Below are positions 18,280 through 28,799 of a DNA stretch of 64,000 bases, one piece after another. The position numbers and the translations under genes were made by a program. How positions within the stretch are numbered: the first letter of the stretch is position 1; each line of letters opens with the position of its first letter. A model generated the notes under the pieces. The model was not told the origin of the DNA, did not search any database, and saw nothing but the letters and a program-made list of their open reading frames with translations. Origin of the DNA: Ignavibacteriales bacterium (GTDB taxonomy: Bacteria > Bacteroidota > Ignavibacteria > Ignavibacteriales > Melioribacteraceae); assembly GCA_020635285.1 (NCBI GenBank), contig JACKAB010000044.1, positions 186,001-250,000 of the forward strand. The letters run 5' to 3'.

Positions 18280-19842
18280 ATGGATTATTTAATTTTAGCA
18301 GCGGCCGTTTTAGTTTCGTCAATAATTGCATTCCTTTTAGGTTGGTTTATACATTCCAAACTCGATCAAAATAAAATCACTAGTGCCAAAGAACAAGCTT
18401 CTGTTATTCTTGCTGATGCTGAAAAAGAAGCTAAAAATATTAAAAGAGAAAAATTATTAGAAGTTAAAGACGAATGGCTGAAAAAGAAACAAGAGGCGGA
18501 TACTGAAATAAACACTAAACGCCAAAAGATGCAAACTTATGAAAAGAAGGTTGAACAACGCGAGCAAAGTTTAGAAAAAAAATATGAACTTATAATTGAG
18601 AAAGAAAAACTAAATAAAGAACTTGAAAAACAAATTATTAAGCGGCAAGAAATTTTAGATAGAAAATTAGAAGAGGCTGAAAAGTTAATTCTTGAGCAAA
18701 ACATCAGATTGGAAAAAGTCGCCGGTTTAACTAAAGATGAAGCTAAAAAAATGTTGATGGAAAATGTGATTGACATTGCTAAATCTGACGCTTCTCAATA
18801 TGTGAGCGAAATTAGGGATAAAGCCAAATCAGAAGCTAAACAAGAAGCGCAGAAAATTGTTGTTCAAGCAATTCAAAGAACCGCTGTTGACCATTCAGTT
18901 GAGACCACAGTTTCCGTTGTTCAAATTCAAAGTGATGAAATGAAAGGCAGAATAATTGGTCGTGAGGGTAGAAATATTCGCGCATTTGAAGCTGCTACTG
19001 GTGTTGATGTTATCGTTGATGATACTCCAGAAGCTGTTATTTTATCTGCTTTCGACCAGTTTAGAAGAGAGATTGCAAGAATTTCCTTAGAAAGATTAAT
19101 TGCCGATGGAAGAATTCATCCATCAAGAATTGAAGAAGTTGTTAAAAAAGTTGCAGCTGAACTTGACGAAGAAATTCAAAAAGAAGGTGAGAATGTTCTT
19201 ATTCAATTGGGAATCCACGGAGTAAATAGAGAAATTGTAAAACATATTGGTAGAATGAAATACAGATCAAGTTATGGTCAAAATTTATTGCAGCATAGTA
19301 TTGAGGTTTCTTATATAACCGGATTTATGGCATCGGAGTTGGGCCTTGATCAACAAGTAGCTAAGCGTGCCGGATTGATGCACGATATTGGTAAGACTGT
19401 TGATAAAAGTATTGAAGGACCTCACGCATTGTTAGGTGCTGATTTATTGAAACGTTACAAAGAACATCCAATTGTTATAAATGCGGCAGGTAGCCATCAC
19501 GAAGATATTGAAATGACTCATCCAATTTCTGCCTTGGTTCAAGCTGCTGATGCAATAAGCGGAGCACGACCAGGAGCAAGAAGAGAGCCGCTTGAAGGTT
19601 ACGTAAAACGATTAGAAAATTTAGAAAGCATTGCTAATACTTTTGAAGGAGTTGCAAAAACATATGCAATTCAAGCCGGTAGGGAAGTTAGAGTTGTAGT
19701 TGAACCAGACAAAGCTGATGATAATTTTTCTGAAAAACTTGCAGAGGATATTGCACATAAAATTCAAGAAGAGATGGAATATCCGGGTCAGATTAAAGTA
19801 ACGGTAATTAGAGAAGTAAGAAAAATTGCTTATGCAAAGTAG
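18280..19842 (+). CDS. rny: Ribonuclease Y
   Basis: Membrane-anchored endoribonuclease that starts mRNA decay. The order is one N-terminal membrane helix (residues 2-22), a long coiled coil (about 25-200), a KH domain with IIGREGRNIRAFEAATGVD, and an HD domain with the metal ligands in LMHDIGKTVD and the helper SHHEDIEM. I chose ATG 18280 over ATG 18268 because GGAGGG at 18270-18275 is correctly spaced only for the later codon. This gives 520 residues, the family's usual length. No break. Confidence 0.95.
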   Translation: MDYLILAAAVLVSSIIAFLLGWFIHSKLDQNKITSAKEQASVILADAEKEAKNIKREKLLEVKDEWLKKKQEADTEINTKRQKMQTYEKKVEQREQSLEKKYELIIEKEKLNKELEKQIIKRQEILDRKLEEAEKLILEQNIRLEKVAGLTKDEAKKMLMENVIDIAKSDASQYVSEIRDKAKSEAKQEAQKIVVQAIQRTAVDHSVETTVSVVQIQSDEMKGRIIGREGRNIRAFEAATGVDVIVDDTPEAVILSAFDQFRREIARISLERLIADGRIHPSRIEEVVKKVAAELDEEIQKEGENVLIQLGIHGVNREIVKHIGRMKYRSSYGQNLLQHSIEVSYITGFMASELGLDQQVAKRAGLMHDIGKTVDKSIEGPHALLGADLLKRYKEHPIVINAAGSHHEDIEMTHPISALVQAADAISGARPGARREPLEGYVKRLENLESIANTFEGVAKTYAIQAGREVRVVVEPDKADDNFSEKLAEDIAHKIQEEMEYPGQIKVTVIREVRKIAYAK

Positions 19843-19875
19843 CTGATTTATTTCGATAAAAGAATTTAATTTTGT

Positions 19876-20472
19876 ATGAAAAAACTAGCAATTGGAATTA
19901 CCGGTGGTATAGGCTCCGGAAAATCAACAGTCGCTCAAATATATGAGGATGAAGGGTTTATTGTTCTTAAGGCAGATATCATTGCAAAAGAACTGATGCT
20001 AAAAGACCCCATTATTATTACCAAAATTAAAAAAGAATTTGGTGAAGAATCATATCTTGATGGAAAGATTAACTCAAAATTCCTCGCAAAAAAAGTCTTT
20101 AACGATCCGCATAAACTTCAAAGATTAAACTCAATCGTTCATCCAGCCGTAATAAAATCTGTATCAAATCAAATTAAAGAATATCAAATTATACATAATT
20201 TAATTTTTGTTGAAGCTGCACTAATCTATGAAGCTAAAATGGAAGAATTATTTGATTACATTTTAATGGTTTCGGCAGATGAGGAAATTAGAATAAGCAG
20301 AGTGCATCAAAGAGATGGTGAAACAATTGAAGAAATAAAAAATAGAATCAATAATCAACTCCCCGAAAAAGACAAAATTGCAAGATCTCATTTTACCATT
20401 AATAATAGTGGAAGTCTGGAAGAATTAAAATCGAAATCACTATTCTTTTTAAACTTATTTCAAAAACTATAA
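19876..20472 (+). CDS. coaE: Dephospho-CoA kinase
   Basis: Last step of coenzyme A synthesis: ATP + dephospho-CoA. At 198 residues it is complete. P-loop GGIGSGKST at residues 10-18, the substrate segment ADIIAKEL, the SIVHPAV motif, and VEAALIYEAKMEELFDY with the lid region RVHQRDGET. Stands 33 bases after rny. Confidence 0.95.
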   Translation: MKKLAIGITGGIGSGKSTVAQIYEDEGFIVLKADIIAKELMLKDPIIITKIKKEFGEESYLDGKINSKFLAKKVFNDPHKLQRLNSIVHPAVIKSVSNQIKEYQIIHNLIFVEAALIYEAKMEELFDYILMVSADEEIRISRVHQRDGETIEEIKNRINNQLPEKDKIARSHFTINNSGSLEELKSKSLFFLNLFQKL

Positions 20473-20576
20473 TCATTACAGTATTATAAATTTAGATTTA
20501 ATTACTTATTTCATAACTCTCTCTTGTTTAGAATAACACTAACATTTATTTTTCATATATTAAAATTGAGGTAAAT

Positions 20577-21478
20577 GTGAAGTTTATTAATCAAACTATT
20601 GTTTCTTTTGTAAAATTGCTGCCTGAATCTGTAGTTCATATTTTTGCCAAGAAGTATATTGCTGGTGATACCTTGCAAGATGCAGTTAATGTGGTAAAAG
20701 AATTAAACACACTCGGCATTTATGCTACTTTAGATGTTTTAGGCGAAGCAATTACAACAAAGGAAGAAGCTGTAAAAAGAAAAAGAAGAATGTTTCAGAG
20801 TTCTTGAAGCAATTAAAGACAATAATCTTAAAAGCAAATTTATCAATAAAACCAACTTCGCTTGGCTTAAGCATTGATAAAGATTTTTATTACAATCAAT
20901 TAAAAGAAGTTTTAACTAAAGCTAAAGAGTTAGATAATTGGGTTCGTGTAGATATGGAAAATGTTCCATACACAACTTCAACAATTGAAATATTTAAAAA
21001 GCTGCAAAGTGAATTTGACAATGTTGGAATTGTTCTACAAGCTTATTTAAAACGCACAATGGATGATGTAATTGATTTAAACAAAACCAAAACAAATTAC
21101 AGATTGTGCAAAGGAATTTATATTGAATCGGAAAAAGTTGCTTATAAGGATAAACAAATTATCCGCGATAATTATTTAAAACTATTGGCTAAAATGTTGC
21201 AAAATGGAAGTTATGTTGGTATTGCAACACATGATGAATTTTTAATTAATGGTGCATACAAAATGATTGAAGAAATGAAGTTATCAAAAGATAAATATGA
21301 ATTCCAAATGCTTTACGGTGTTACTGAAAAGCTGCGAGATAAAATAAATAATGACGGTCATAAGATTAGAGTTTATGTTCCATACGGCAAAAAGTGGTAT
21401 GCTTATTCAATAAGAAGAATGCAAGAAAATCCAGAAGTTGCTGGACATATTGCCAAAAGTATTTTCAAGTTTAATTAA
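20577..21478 (+). CDS. Proline dehydrogenase, FAD-dependent (two frameshifts)
   Basis: Monofunctional PRODH: oxidises proline to pyrroline-5-carboxylate and passes electrons to quinone. Start GTG 20577 after TTGAGG. The breaks are one extra A in a run near 20778 and one near 20832; correction gives a continuous EEAVKEKEECFRVLEAIKD and SIKPTSLGLSID (the conserved SxKPTSLG motif). Later motifs: YRLCKGIYIES, GIATHDE, EFQMLYGV, and the C-terminal VRVYVPYGKKWYAYSIRRM that holds the proline carboxylate. About 300 residues. The stop overlaps the tsaD start (TAATG). Confidence 0.9.
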
Positions 21479-22491
21479 TGATTGTTCTTGGTATTGAAAG
21501 TTCGTGCGATGAAACCTCCGTCTCGGTTGTGGTTGATGGGGAAGTTAAAGCTAATTTAATTTCATCGCAGCTATTTCATAATAAATTTGGCGGAGTTATT
21601 CCCGAACTTTCGAGCCGTGCCCATCTTCAGCAAATAATTCCGCTAATTAAAGAAGCCCAGAAGAAAACAAAATTTAGCCTAAGCGAAATTGATCTTATAA
21701 CAGCTACAGCTGGACCAGGTTTAATTGGCGCTTTATTAGTTGGATTGACTTTTGGAAAAAGCTTAGCTCTTGCCTTAAATAAACCTTTCATTCCAGTTAA
21801 TCATATTGAAGGACATATTTTCTCCGGATTTTTAATGAAGGAAAAACCACAATTTCCATTTTTAAGTGTTGTAGTTTCCGGCGGACATACACTGTTGCTG
21901 TTGGTTAAAAGTGAATTTGAAATAGTTAAACTCAGCACCACAATAGATGATGCAATGGGTGAAGCTTTTGATAAAGTCTCCAAAATGCTTGGGTTTGGTT
22001 ATCCAGGTGGACCACTCATTCAGAAATATGCTTTAGAAGGAGATGAAAATTTTATAAAATATCCAATAGGTAAAAGTAAAAATAAATTTGATTTTTCATT
22101 TAGCGGATTAAAAACTTCCGTACTTCGTTCAATCCAAAGTATTGAAAAAGAAAAAGGTCTAACTGAAAATGATAAAAATAATATTGCAGCGTCCTTTCAG
22201 AAAGCCGCGGTAAATGCAATAACCAAAAGGGTGAAACTTGCATTAAGCGAATTCAATATCAAAAGTATTTCACTTGTTGGCGGAGTTGCTGCAAACCAAA
22301 ATTTAAGAAATGAAATAATTTATCTTGGAGAAAAATTTCACAAAAGTGTAATAATCCCAGATTTAGAATATTGTGGAGATAATGCCGCAATGATTGCATA
22401 TCGTGGAATGCAATATCATTTAAACGGAGATAAATTTGAATTAAATGAAAATGCATATCCAAGTCTACCTTCAGAAACTTTTGTTTTATAA
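21478..22491 (+). CDS. tsaD: tRNA threonylcarbamoyladenosine biosynthesis protein TsaD
   Basis: Transfers threonylcarbamoyl from its AMP form to A37 of ANN-decoding tRNAs. The 337-residue protein has the ASKHA/Kae1 motifs: GIESSCDETSVSVV, the metal-binding HIEGH at about residue 109, VSGGHTLLL, the DDAMGEAFDKV loop, and SLVGGVAANQNLR. ATG 21478 overlaps the previous stop by one base, so translation is coupled. Intact. Confidence 0.97.
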   Translation: MIVLGIESSCDETSVSVVVDGEVKANLISSQLFHNKFGGVIPELSSRAHLQQIIPLIKEAQKKTKFSLSEIDLITATAGPGLIGALLVGLTFGKSLALALNKPFIPVNHIEGHIFSGFLMKEKPQFPFLSVVVSGGHTLLLLVKSEFEIVKLSTTIDDAMGEAFDKVSKMLGFGYPGGPLIQKYALEGDENFIKYPIGKSKNKFDFSFSGLKTSVLRSIQSIEKEKGLTENDKNNIAASFQKAAVNAITKRVKLALSEFNIKSISLVGGVAANQNLRNEIIYLGEKFHKSVIIPDLEYCGDNAAMIAYRGMQYHLNGDKFELNENAYPSLPSETFVL

Positions 22492-22733
22492 AATAGTCAT
22501 ATTGTTTGTTGCAATCTAACTACACGAAAAGCTTCATTGGTAGATCTTCAAATTTTCTTCAGAATATTTAAATTAGTTTACAAAATAAAAATATAGGATA
22601 CTAAAGATCAATAGGGTTTCAAAATCAATTGAGAGGAAAAGTTTTTTTTATCAGTTTGAGGAGTACGATAACGGAATTATTGAGTTGTATTCTAGTTTGA
22701 TTTAATTGTAAAAAATAAAATATAGGTGATAAA

Positions 22734-23098
22734 ATGTATGAAATTATAATATTAGTTTTTACCGGATTGCTTGCGGGAACCTTGAGTGGATTTTTAGGAA
22801 TTGGCGGAGGAATTGTCGTTATTCCTGCATTAACGTTTATGCTTGGATTTTCACAAAAAATGGCTCAAGGTACTTCTCTTGCTATGCTTCTTCCGCCAAT
22901 TGGATTGTTAGCAGCATTCAATTATTATAGGGCTGATTTTGTTGACCCAAAAGCAGCAGTGATATTAATTGTCGCGTTTATTTTGGGAAGCTATTTTTCT
23001 TCTTTTTACGCAGTTCATTTTAATGAGATGTATCTCAAAAAAAAGGATTTGCAGTATTTTTAATTCTTTATGCGGCTAAACTTCTATTCGAAAATTAA
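22734..23098 (+). CDS. TauE/SafE-type permease, short form (one frameshift)
   Basis: Membrane protein with the TauE repeat signature GLLAGTLSGFLGIGGGIVVIPAL followed (split here) by QGTSLAMLLP. An A8 run at 23037-23044 breaks the frame; the other frame continues as GFAVFLILYAAKLLF to a stop at 23096-23098. That gives about 121 residues with four membrane segments, half of a typical TauE protein, so it would act as a dimer or with another half. Members export sulfite or sulfur-containing acids; the substrate here is unknown. Confidence 0.8.
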
Positions 23099-23274
23099 TT
23101 TATAATTAAGTTTGAAAGTTGCACTAATTAAATTAACATCATTATTACAACTTAATGGCAAGTTTTTAGTAGAAAATCATTGTTCAATAAAATTTAATCC
23201 TTATTATTTTAAGATGTTAAATTGCCCAACAAAAAAAAAATTAAGAAAATGTTACCAATTAATTGAAAGGATAA

Positions 23275-24020
23275 ATGTTAGTTAAGATATTGAAAATTTC
23301 GTTTTTTAATTTGGGTGGCTTTAATTGCGTTTGTAAATTGCACGGATAAATCTGTTGCACCCACCAGCATAGAACTTACCCTTTTTGAGTCAATCCCAAT
23401 TGAAATAAAAGAGCCCTCCGGTTTAACATTTAATAATGATAAAACGAAGTTATGGATTGTCGGTGATGCTGATCCACAAATTTATTTGACAGATTTAAGA
23501 GGAAACATCGAAAAAAAAATATTTTGTGTCAAAACAAGATTTAGAGGGAATCACCTCAATAGGAGATTCAATTTTAGCTGTAGTAGTTGAAATAACTCGG
23601 GAAATTTTATTTCTAAATCTGAAGAATAATTCAGAAAGTGTGTATCAAACTGGTTTTGAAGGCGAAGTAAATAATGGTTTTGAAGGTATAACTTATTTCC
23701 CTACGGAAGAGAATTTATTCATAGCTAATGAGAAAAATCCAAAACTAATTTTTAAGACAAATATTAATGCCGAAATTTTATCTTACAGTTCTATTGACTT
23801 CACTGAAGATCTAGCCGGTTTATATTTTGATCAATCAAATAATACGCTTTGGACTCTAAGTCAAGAAGGTAACATGATTTACAAATGTAGTCCTGAGTAT
23901 AAAATTATTGAACAATATTCCATTCCAAATATTCAATACGAAGGTATAGCAGTTAATGGAAAAAATATATACTTAGTTTCAGATAGTGAGAAAATATTGA
24001 GTATTTATTTAATTCCATAG
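23275..24020 (+). CDS. SdiA-regulated-domain lipoprotein (two frameshifts)
   Basis: Starts at ATG 23275 after GAAAGG. A break in the T6 run near 23303 separates the start from a lipobox (LIAFVNC), and another near 23519 separates IEKKI from SKQDLEGIT. Joined, it is a lipoprotein with six-bladed-propeller-like repeats: PSGLTFN, KLWIVGDADP, DLEGITSIGDSILAVV, NNGFEGITYFP, LAGLYFDQSNNTLW, YEGIAVNGKNIYLVSD. This spacing matches the SdiA-regulated (YjiK-like) family of envelope propellers, role unknown. Probably anchored in the outer membrane facing the periplasm or the outside. Confidence 0.7.
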
Positions 24021-24207
24021 AAAAATAAGTAAAAAAAAAATCGGTTAATAATCACATAATATTTATTAAAAGGAATTGAAAGAGAGGCTTAATTTAGTTA
24101 TTAAAATTTTCAAATATCAAAACATAGATTCATCATTTCAACCTTTCTGCACAAAACATAATTTTATATATTACTAAATTATATTTTCTGAAATAATCAC
24201 GATAAAA

Positions 24208-25257
24208 ATGTTTTCAAAATTCTTTAATAAATTTTTTAATTTAACTAAAAATGAAAAATATTTTGCAGCTACTTTTTTTCATTTTTGTTTTTAGTTTATT
24301 GGCATTTACTTTTTATGGGCCAAACTACAATGGAACTGGTAAACCTATTTTGTTAGGTGTTCCCAAAGGTTCCTCATTTAATTCTGTTGTCGATTCACTG
24401 CTATCAAAAAAAATTATTCCAAGTAAAATGCAATTAAAAACAGCTGCTTTTTATTTGGTGTTGAAAAAAATATTAAAGCCGGAAGGTATGAAATTCCTGA
24501 TGGAATTAATTATGTAAATCTTTTAAAACTCTTAGTTGATGGAGTTCCGCAAGCACAAAAATTGGTTACAATCCAAGAGGGAATTTGGCAAACTGATTTA
24601 GCCGAACTTCTTCATGACCAACTTGGAATTGATGAAAAAAAGTTTTTAGAATTAAGCAGTGATAAAAAGTTTATTAATTCACTTGGTCTAAATGTAAATT
24701 CACTTGAAGGTTATTTATTGCCCGAAACATATTATTTTTATGAAGGTTCAACAGCCGAAGAAATACTTACAAAGTTAAGTCAGGAAATGGATAAGCTGTT
24801 TGCCAAACCAGAAGTAGTTGAGCAGATGAAAAATATGAAATTGAGTAAGGATCAGATTCTAACAATGGCTTCTATAATTGACGGTGAATCAAATCAAGTT
24901 GAGGAATTTAAAAGAATAAGTGGAGTTTATTACAATAGAATTAGGGATGGTTGGCGTTTGCAAGCTGATCCTACGGTTCAATATCTTGCGCGGCAACGCA
25001 GAAAAATTGTAAATAAAGTTTATTACAAAGATTTAGAAATTGATTCAAAATATAATACTTATATTTATTATGGACTTCCGCCGTCACCAATAAATAATCC
25101 GGGAAAAGAAGCCATAATGGCTGCTCTGTTTCCTGAACAGCACAACTATTTTTATTTTGTTGCTGATGGTAACGGTGGACATGTATTTTCAAAATCTGGT
25201 AATGAACATAATAGGCAAGTTGCAAGGTATAGAAATTGGCGAGAAAACAACAAATAA
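24208..25257 (+). CDS. mltG: Endolytic murein transglycosylase MltG (two frameshifts)
   Basis: Inner-membrane enzyme that cleaves nascent glycan strands and sets their length. One N-terminal membrane helix (split by a T7-run break near 24280), a LysM-like region (PKGSSFNSVVDSLLSKKII), a second break near 24465, then the YceG catalytic domain: NSLEGYLLPETYYF, ILTMASIIDGESNQ, RISGVYYNRIRDGWRLQADPTVQY (in parts), NTYIYYGLPPSPINNPG. The catalytic Glu region reads IIDGES where IVEKET is common; one of the two acids is kept. Overlaps the next gene by 22 bases. Confidence 0.9.
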
Positions 25258-26919
25258 AATATTTAGTAATTTATGCAGTATTAAGTTTTCTATTCTTAAG
25301 CTGTGCAAATCAAATGTCACCTCCTGGTGGCGATAAAGATATTATTCCCCCAACGATTATTTCATCTTACCCTGAAAATGGAACAACTCTTTTTAATGAG
25401 AGTGAAATTGAATTAACCTTTTCTGAATATGTAAATAAAAGTAATATAAATGATGCCTTTTTTATTTCTCCAATAATGGAAAAAAAACCTGAATTTTCTT
25501 GGACGAACACCACTGTTGAAATATCATTTAAAGAAAAGTTTAAAGTGAACACTACATATAATTTGATCATTGGAACAGAAATCACTGATGTTAACAATAA
25601 TAATAAAATGTCGGATCCATTTGTTTTAACATTTTCAACTGGAAGTAAAATTGATAGTGGAAAAATAAGTGGAAAGGTCTTTGCAGATAAAGCTGATGGA
25701 ACGTTAATATTTGCTTATTTAAATAAATCAGATACTCTCAACATATACAAAACCAAACCTGATTATGTTTCTCAAATAAATAAGAAGGGTGAATACACAA
25801 TTGGCGGATTGGGAAATGGGAATTATGAACTTTTTGCAGTTAAAGATGAGTTTAAAGATTTACTTTACAATAAAGGTGAAGATAAAATCGGGATTGCTAA
25901 TAAATATATTATAGTAAATGATTCATCCAATAAAGTTGACAATATTAATTTCTTTCTAACCAAAGAAGATACACTTGCGCCATCTTTGCAAGCAGCAACC
26001 ATGACGGATAAAAATCATTTGATTGTTGAATTTAATGAACCGATTGACAGCACAAAACTTGCGAAAAGAAAATTTTACAATTGTGGATTCGACAAAAAAT
26101 ATTTTATACAGCGTTAAAAGTTTGTATAAAGGTAATCCCAGAAAAAATGAATACGTACTTGGAGTTTTAGATTCACTCAATCTAGAAAATGAATTTTATC
26201 TTATTGCGAAAAATATTTATGATAAAAAACAAAATAAGTTGGTTGAAGAAAGTATAAGTTTTACTCCGAGCGATAAAGTTGACACTACAGCAGTGAAGAT
26301 TTCTAAAATAATTGCACCCTTAACAAATAACATGATTGACTATTTATCACCAACATTTTCTATTTCATTTTCTGATGCTTTTAATAAGTCTGATTATAAC
26401 AAAGGAATCAATTTTTACGATTCGGACAGCAATACCATTCCAATCCAATTAACTTTATTAGACGATGCGTCAATTGAAATAAAAACAGAAAAAGATTTAA
26501 AACCTAAAAAAACTTATAAACTTTCAGTTAACTTAAATTATTTCACGGATTTAACAAATAATAAATTAGATACAGTTATTGTCAATAAAATAAATACTAT
26601 TAGTAGTAATGAATTCTCTGGAGCAAGTGGTCTTGTAAAAACTAATTATGGAAACGTGAAGGTTGTTTTAAAAAGTATTGAGAACAAAAATAAAATTGAA
26701 CAAAGAAACATAAATCCTGATGGCAAATTTGAATTTGAAAGAGTAATGCCTGGAAATTATCTTTTATGGACATTTGAAGATTCAGATTCAAATAATCAGT
26801 ATTCTTTTGGAAGTGTTGATTCAAATAAATTTGCGGAACCCTTTCAGTTCTATCCAGATACTTTGGATCTTCGTCCTCGTTGGCCAATTGGTGATATTGA
26901 AATTGATTTTAATAAATAA
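25236..26919 (+). CDS. Lipoprotein with Ig-like domains (one frameshift)
   Basis: TTG start at 25236 inside the end of mltG. A signal sequence ends in a lipobox (FLFLSCANQ). The N-terminal domain (DIIPPTIISSYPENG to SDPFVLTFSTG) is a bacterial Ig-like Big_5 fold, common in Bacteroidota lipoproteins, then a carboxypeptidase-regulatory-like beta sandwich (KISGKVFADK; GNGNYELFAVKDEF), a further Ig-like part (PTFSISFSDAFN), and a last DGKFEFERVMPGNYLLWTF segment. The frame breaks near 26060 (ACTTGCGAAAAGAAAATTTT) between LAKE and NFTIVDS. About 560 residues. Often found with mltG in this group; role unknown. Confidence 0.8.
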
Positions 26920-26933
26920 AAGAGTACAAAATT

Positions 26934-28763
26934 ATGACTGATCAATTAGTTGAATGCGTTCCAAATTTTTCTGAGGGAAGAGATCTTAATATTATTAAGC
27001 AAATCACGAATGAAATTGAAAAAATAGAAAATGTAAAATTACTTGATGTTGATGCCGGTGCTGATATGAACAGAACAGTTGTCACATTTGTTGGTGATGT
27101 TAAAGGTGTTAAAGAAGCGGCCTTTCAAGCAATTAAAAAAGCTGCTGAGTTGATTGATATGTCAAAACATTCAGGATCACACCCAAGAATGGGAGCAACA
27201 GATGTTTGTCCGTTTGTTCCAGTAAGCGGAGTAACAATTGAGGAGTGTATTCAAATTTCTAAAGAAGTTGCAAAAAGAGTTGGAGAAGAATTACAAATTC
27301 CAATTTACCTTTATGAAAAATCTGCACAAACTCCAGAGCGTCAAAATTTGGCTGTAATAAGAAAAGGAGAATATGAAGGTTTACCAGAAAAACTTAAAGA
27401 TGAAAAATGGAAACCAGATTTTGGTCCGGCGAAATTTAACAAACAAAGCGGCGCAACAGTTATTGGTGTTAGGGAGTTCTTAATAGCATATAATATTAAT
27501 TTAAACACTCGGGAAAAACTTCACGCAGTTGATATTGCTTATGAAATTAGAGAGAAGGGAAGATCATCTCGGCGACCAGTTTCTAAACCATACTATTATA
27601 AATCCGAAGGAATTGTTAAATATGAAAGCGGAAGTTACCCTTGTGGTGACTGTGAATTTATTGGTTCAACTATCGAATCTACTATTTCACATTGTAAAAG
27701 TGAACATAATTATTCGTTGACAGAATTATTAAAAGCCAATGATATTGATCCTAAAAAAACCGAAGGTGAATCGGTTAAAAAAAATGGGATGTTTCAAAAC
27801 TGTAAAGCCATAGGTTGGTTTGTAGAGGAATTTGATAGAGCACAAATATCAATCAATTTAACAGACTATAATATTACTTCAATGCATGATGTATTAGAAG
27901 CAGCTCGAAAACTGGCAGCTGAAAGAGGTTTGGTTGTTACCGGAAGTGAAATTGTTGGAATGGTTCCATATCCGGCTTTACTTAAAACTGGTAAGTATTA
28001 TTTAAAGCAGCAAGCTCGCTCAACTGGTATTCCAGTAAAAGACATTCTAAACACGGCACTGCAATCATTGGGTTTGGAAGATGTAAGTAAATTTAATCTG
28101 GAAGAAAGAGTTTTGGGTTTGCCAAAAAATAATCCTAAAGATTTAGTTGAAATGAAACTTAATAATTTTGTTGATGAAGTTTCGCGAGAATCACCTGCAC
28201 CAGGCGGTGGTTCCATTGCAGCTTTAGCCGGTGCTTTGGGTGCATCTTTATCTTCAATGGTTAGCAATCTCTCATCTGGTAACAGAGGGAGTGAAGATGT
28301 AGATAGGGAGTTATTCCATATTGCAAAAGAATGTCAAGAAATTAAAGATAAACTACTCAATGCAATTGATGAAGATACAAATGCATTTAATGATTACATG
28401 GCAGCAAGAAGATTGCCAAACAAAACTTATGAAGAAAAGAGAAATAGAGATAATGCAATGTTAGACGGATTGAAAAAAGCAGTCAGCGTTCCATTAACTA
28501 CTGCAGAAGAATCTTTTAAAGCAATAAAAATAGCAATGACTGTTGCAAAACTGGGTAATCCAAAATCTATTACGGATGTTGGTGTTGGTGCACAAATGGC
28601 TTACTCAGGTGTTCTTGGTGGTGTTTACAATGTATTAATAAACTTGAATGATATCAAAGACGAGAAATTCTGTACGGAAATGAAAAATAAATGCGAATCT
28701 TTAAAACAAACTGCTCAAGAAAAATTAGAAGAAGTTTTAACTTATGTTGAAAGTAAATTATAA
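26934..28763 (+). CDS. ftcD: Glutamate formimidoyltransferase / formimidoyl-THF cyclodeaminase with a zinc-finger-like insert
   Basis: Bifunctional histidine-degradation enzyme: moves formimino from formiminoglutamate to THF, then releases ammonia. Residues 1-180 are the N-terminal transferase half (VECVPNFSEGRDL, HPRMGATDVCPFVPVSGV), about 181-330 the second half, and about 400-609 the cyclodeaminase (ESPAPGGGSIAALAGALGASL). Between residues about 213 and 286 there is an insert absent from the mammalian enzyme, with C237-x2-C240-x12-H253-x4-H258, the spacing of a C2H2 zinc finger. No hut genes adjoin it. Frame intact, 609 residues, start ATG 26934. Confidence 0.93.
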   Translation: MTDQLVECVPNFSEGRDLNIIKQITNEIEKIENVKLLDVDAGADMNRTVVTFVGDVKGVKEAAFQAIKKAAELIDMSKHSGSHPRMGATDVCPFVPVSGVTIEECIQISKEVAKRVGEELQIPIYLYEKSAQTPERQNLAVIRKGEYEGLPEKLKDEKWKPDFGPAKFNKQSGATVIGVREFLIAYNINLNTREKLHAVDIAYEIREKGRSSRRPVSKPYYYKSEGIVKYESGSYPCGDCEFIGSTIESTISHCKSEHNYSLTELLKANDIDPKKTEGESVKKNGMFQNCKAIGWFVEEFDRAQISINLTDYNITSMHDVLEAARKLAAERGLVVTGSEIVGMVPYPALLKTGKYYLKQQARSTGIPVKDILNTALQSLGLEDVSKFNLEERVLGLPKNNPKDLVEMKLNNFVDEVSRESPAPGGGSIAALAGALGASLSSMVSNLSSGNRGSEDVDRELFHIAKECQEIKDKLLNAIDEDTNAFNDYMAARRLPNKTYEEKRNRDNAMLDGLKKAVSVPLTTAEESFKAIKIAMTVAKLGNPKSITDVGVGAQMAYSGVLGGVYNVLINLNDIKDEKFCTEMKNKCESLKQTAQEKLEEVLTYVESKL

Positions 28764-28799
28764 AAATTACTTTGTTAAAATAATTATGGAGAGAATTTT

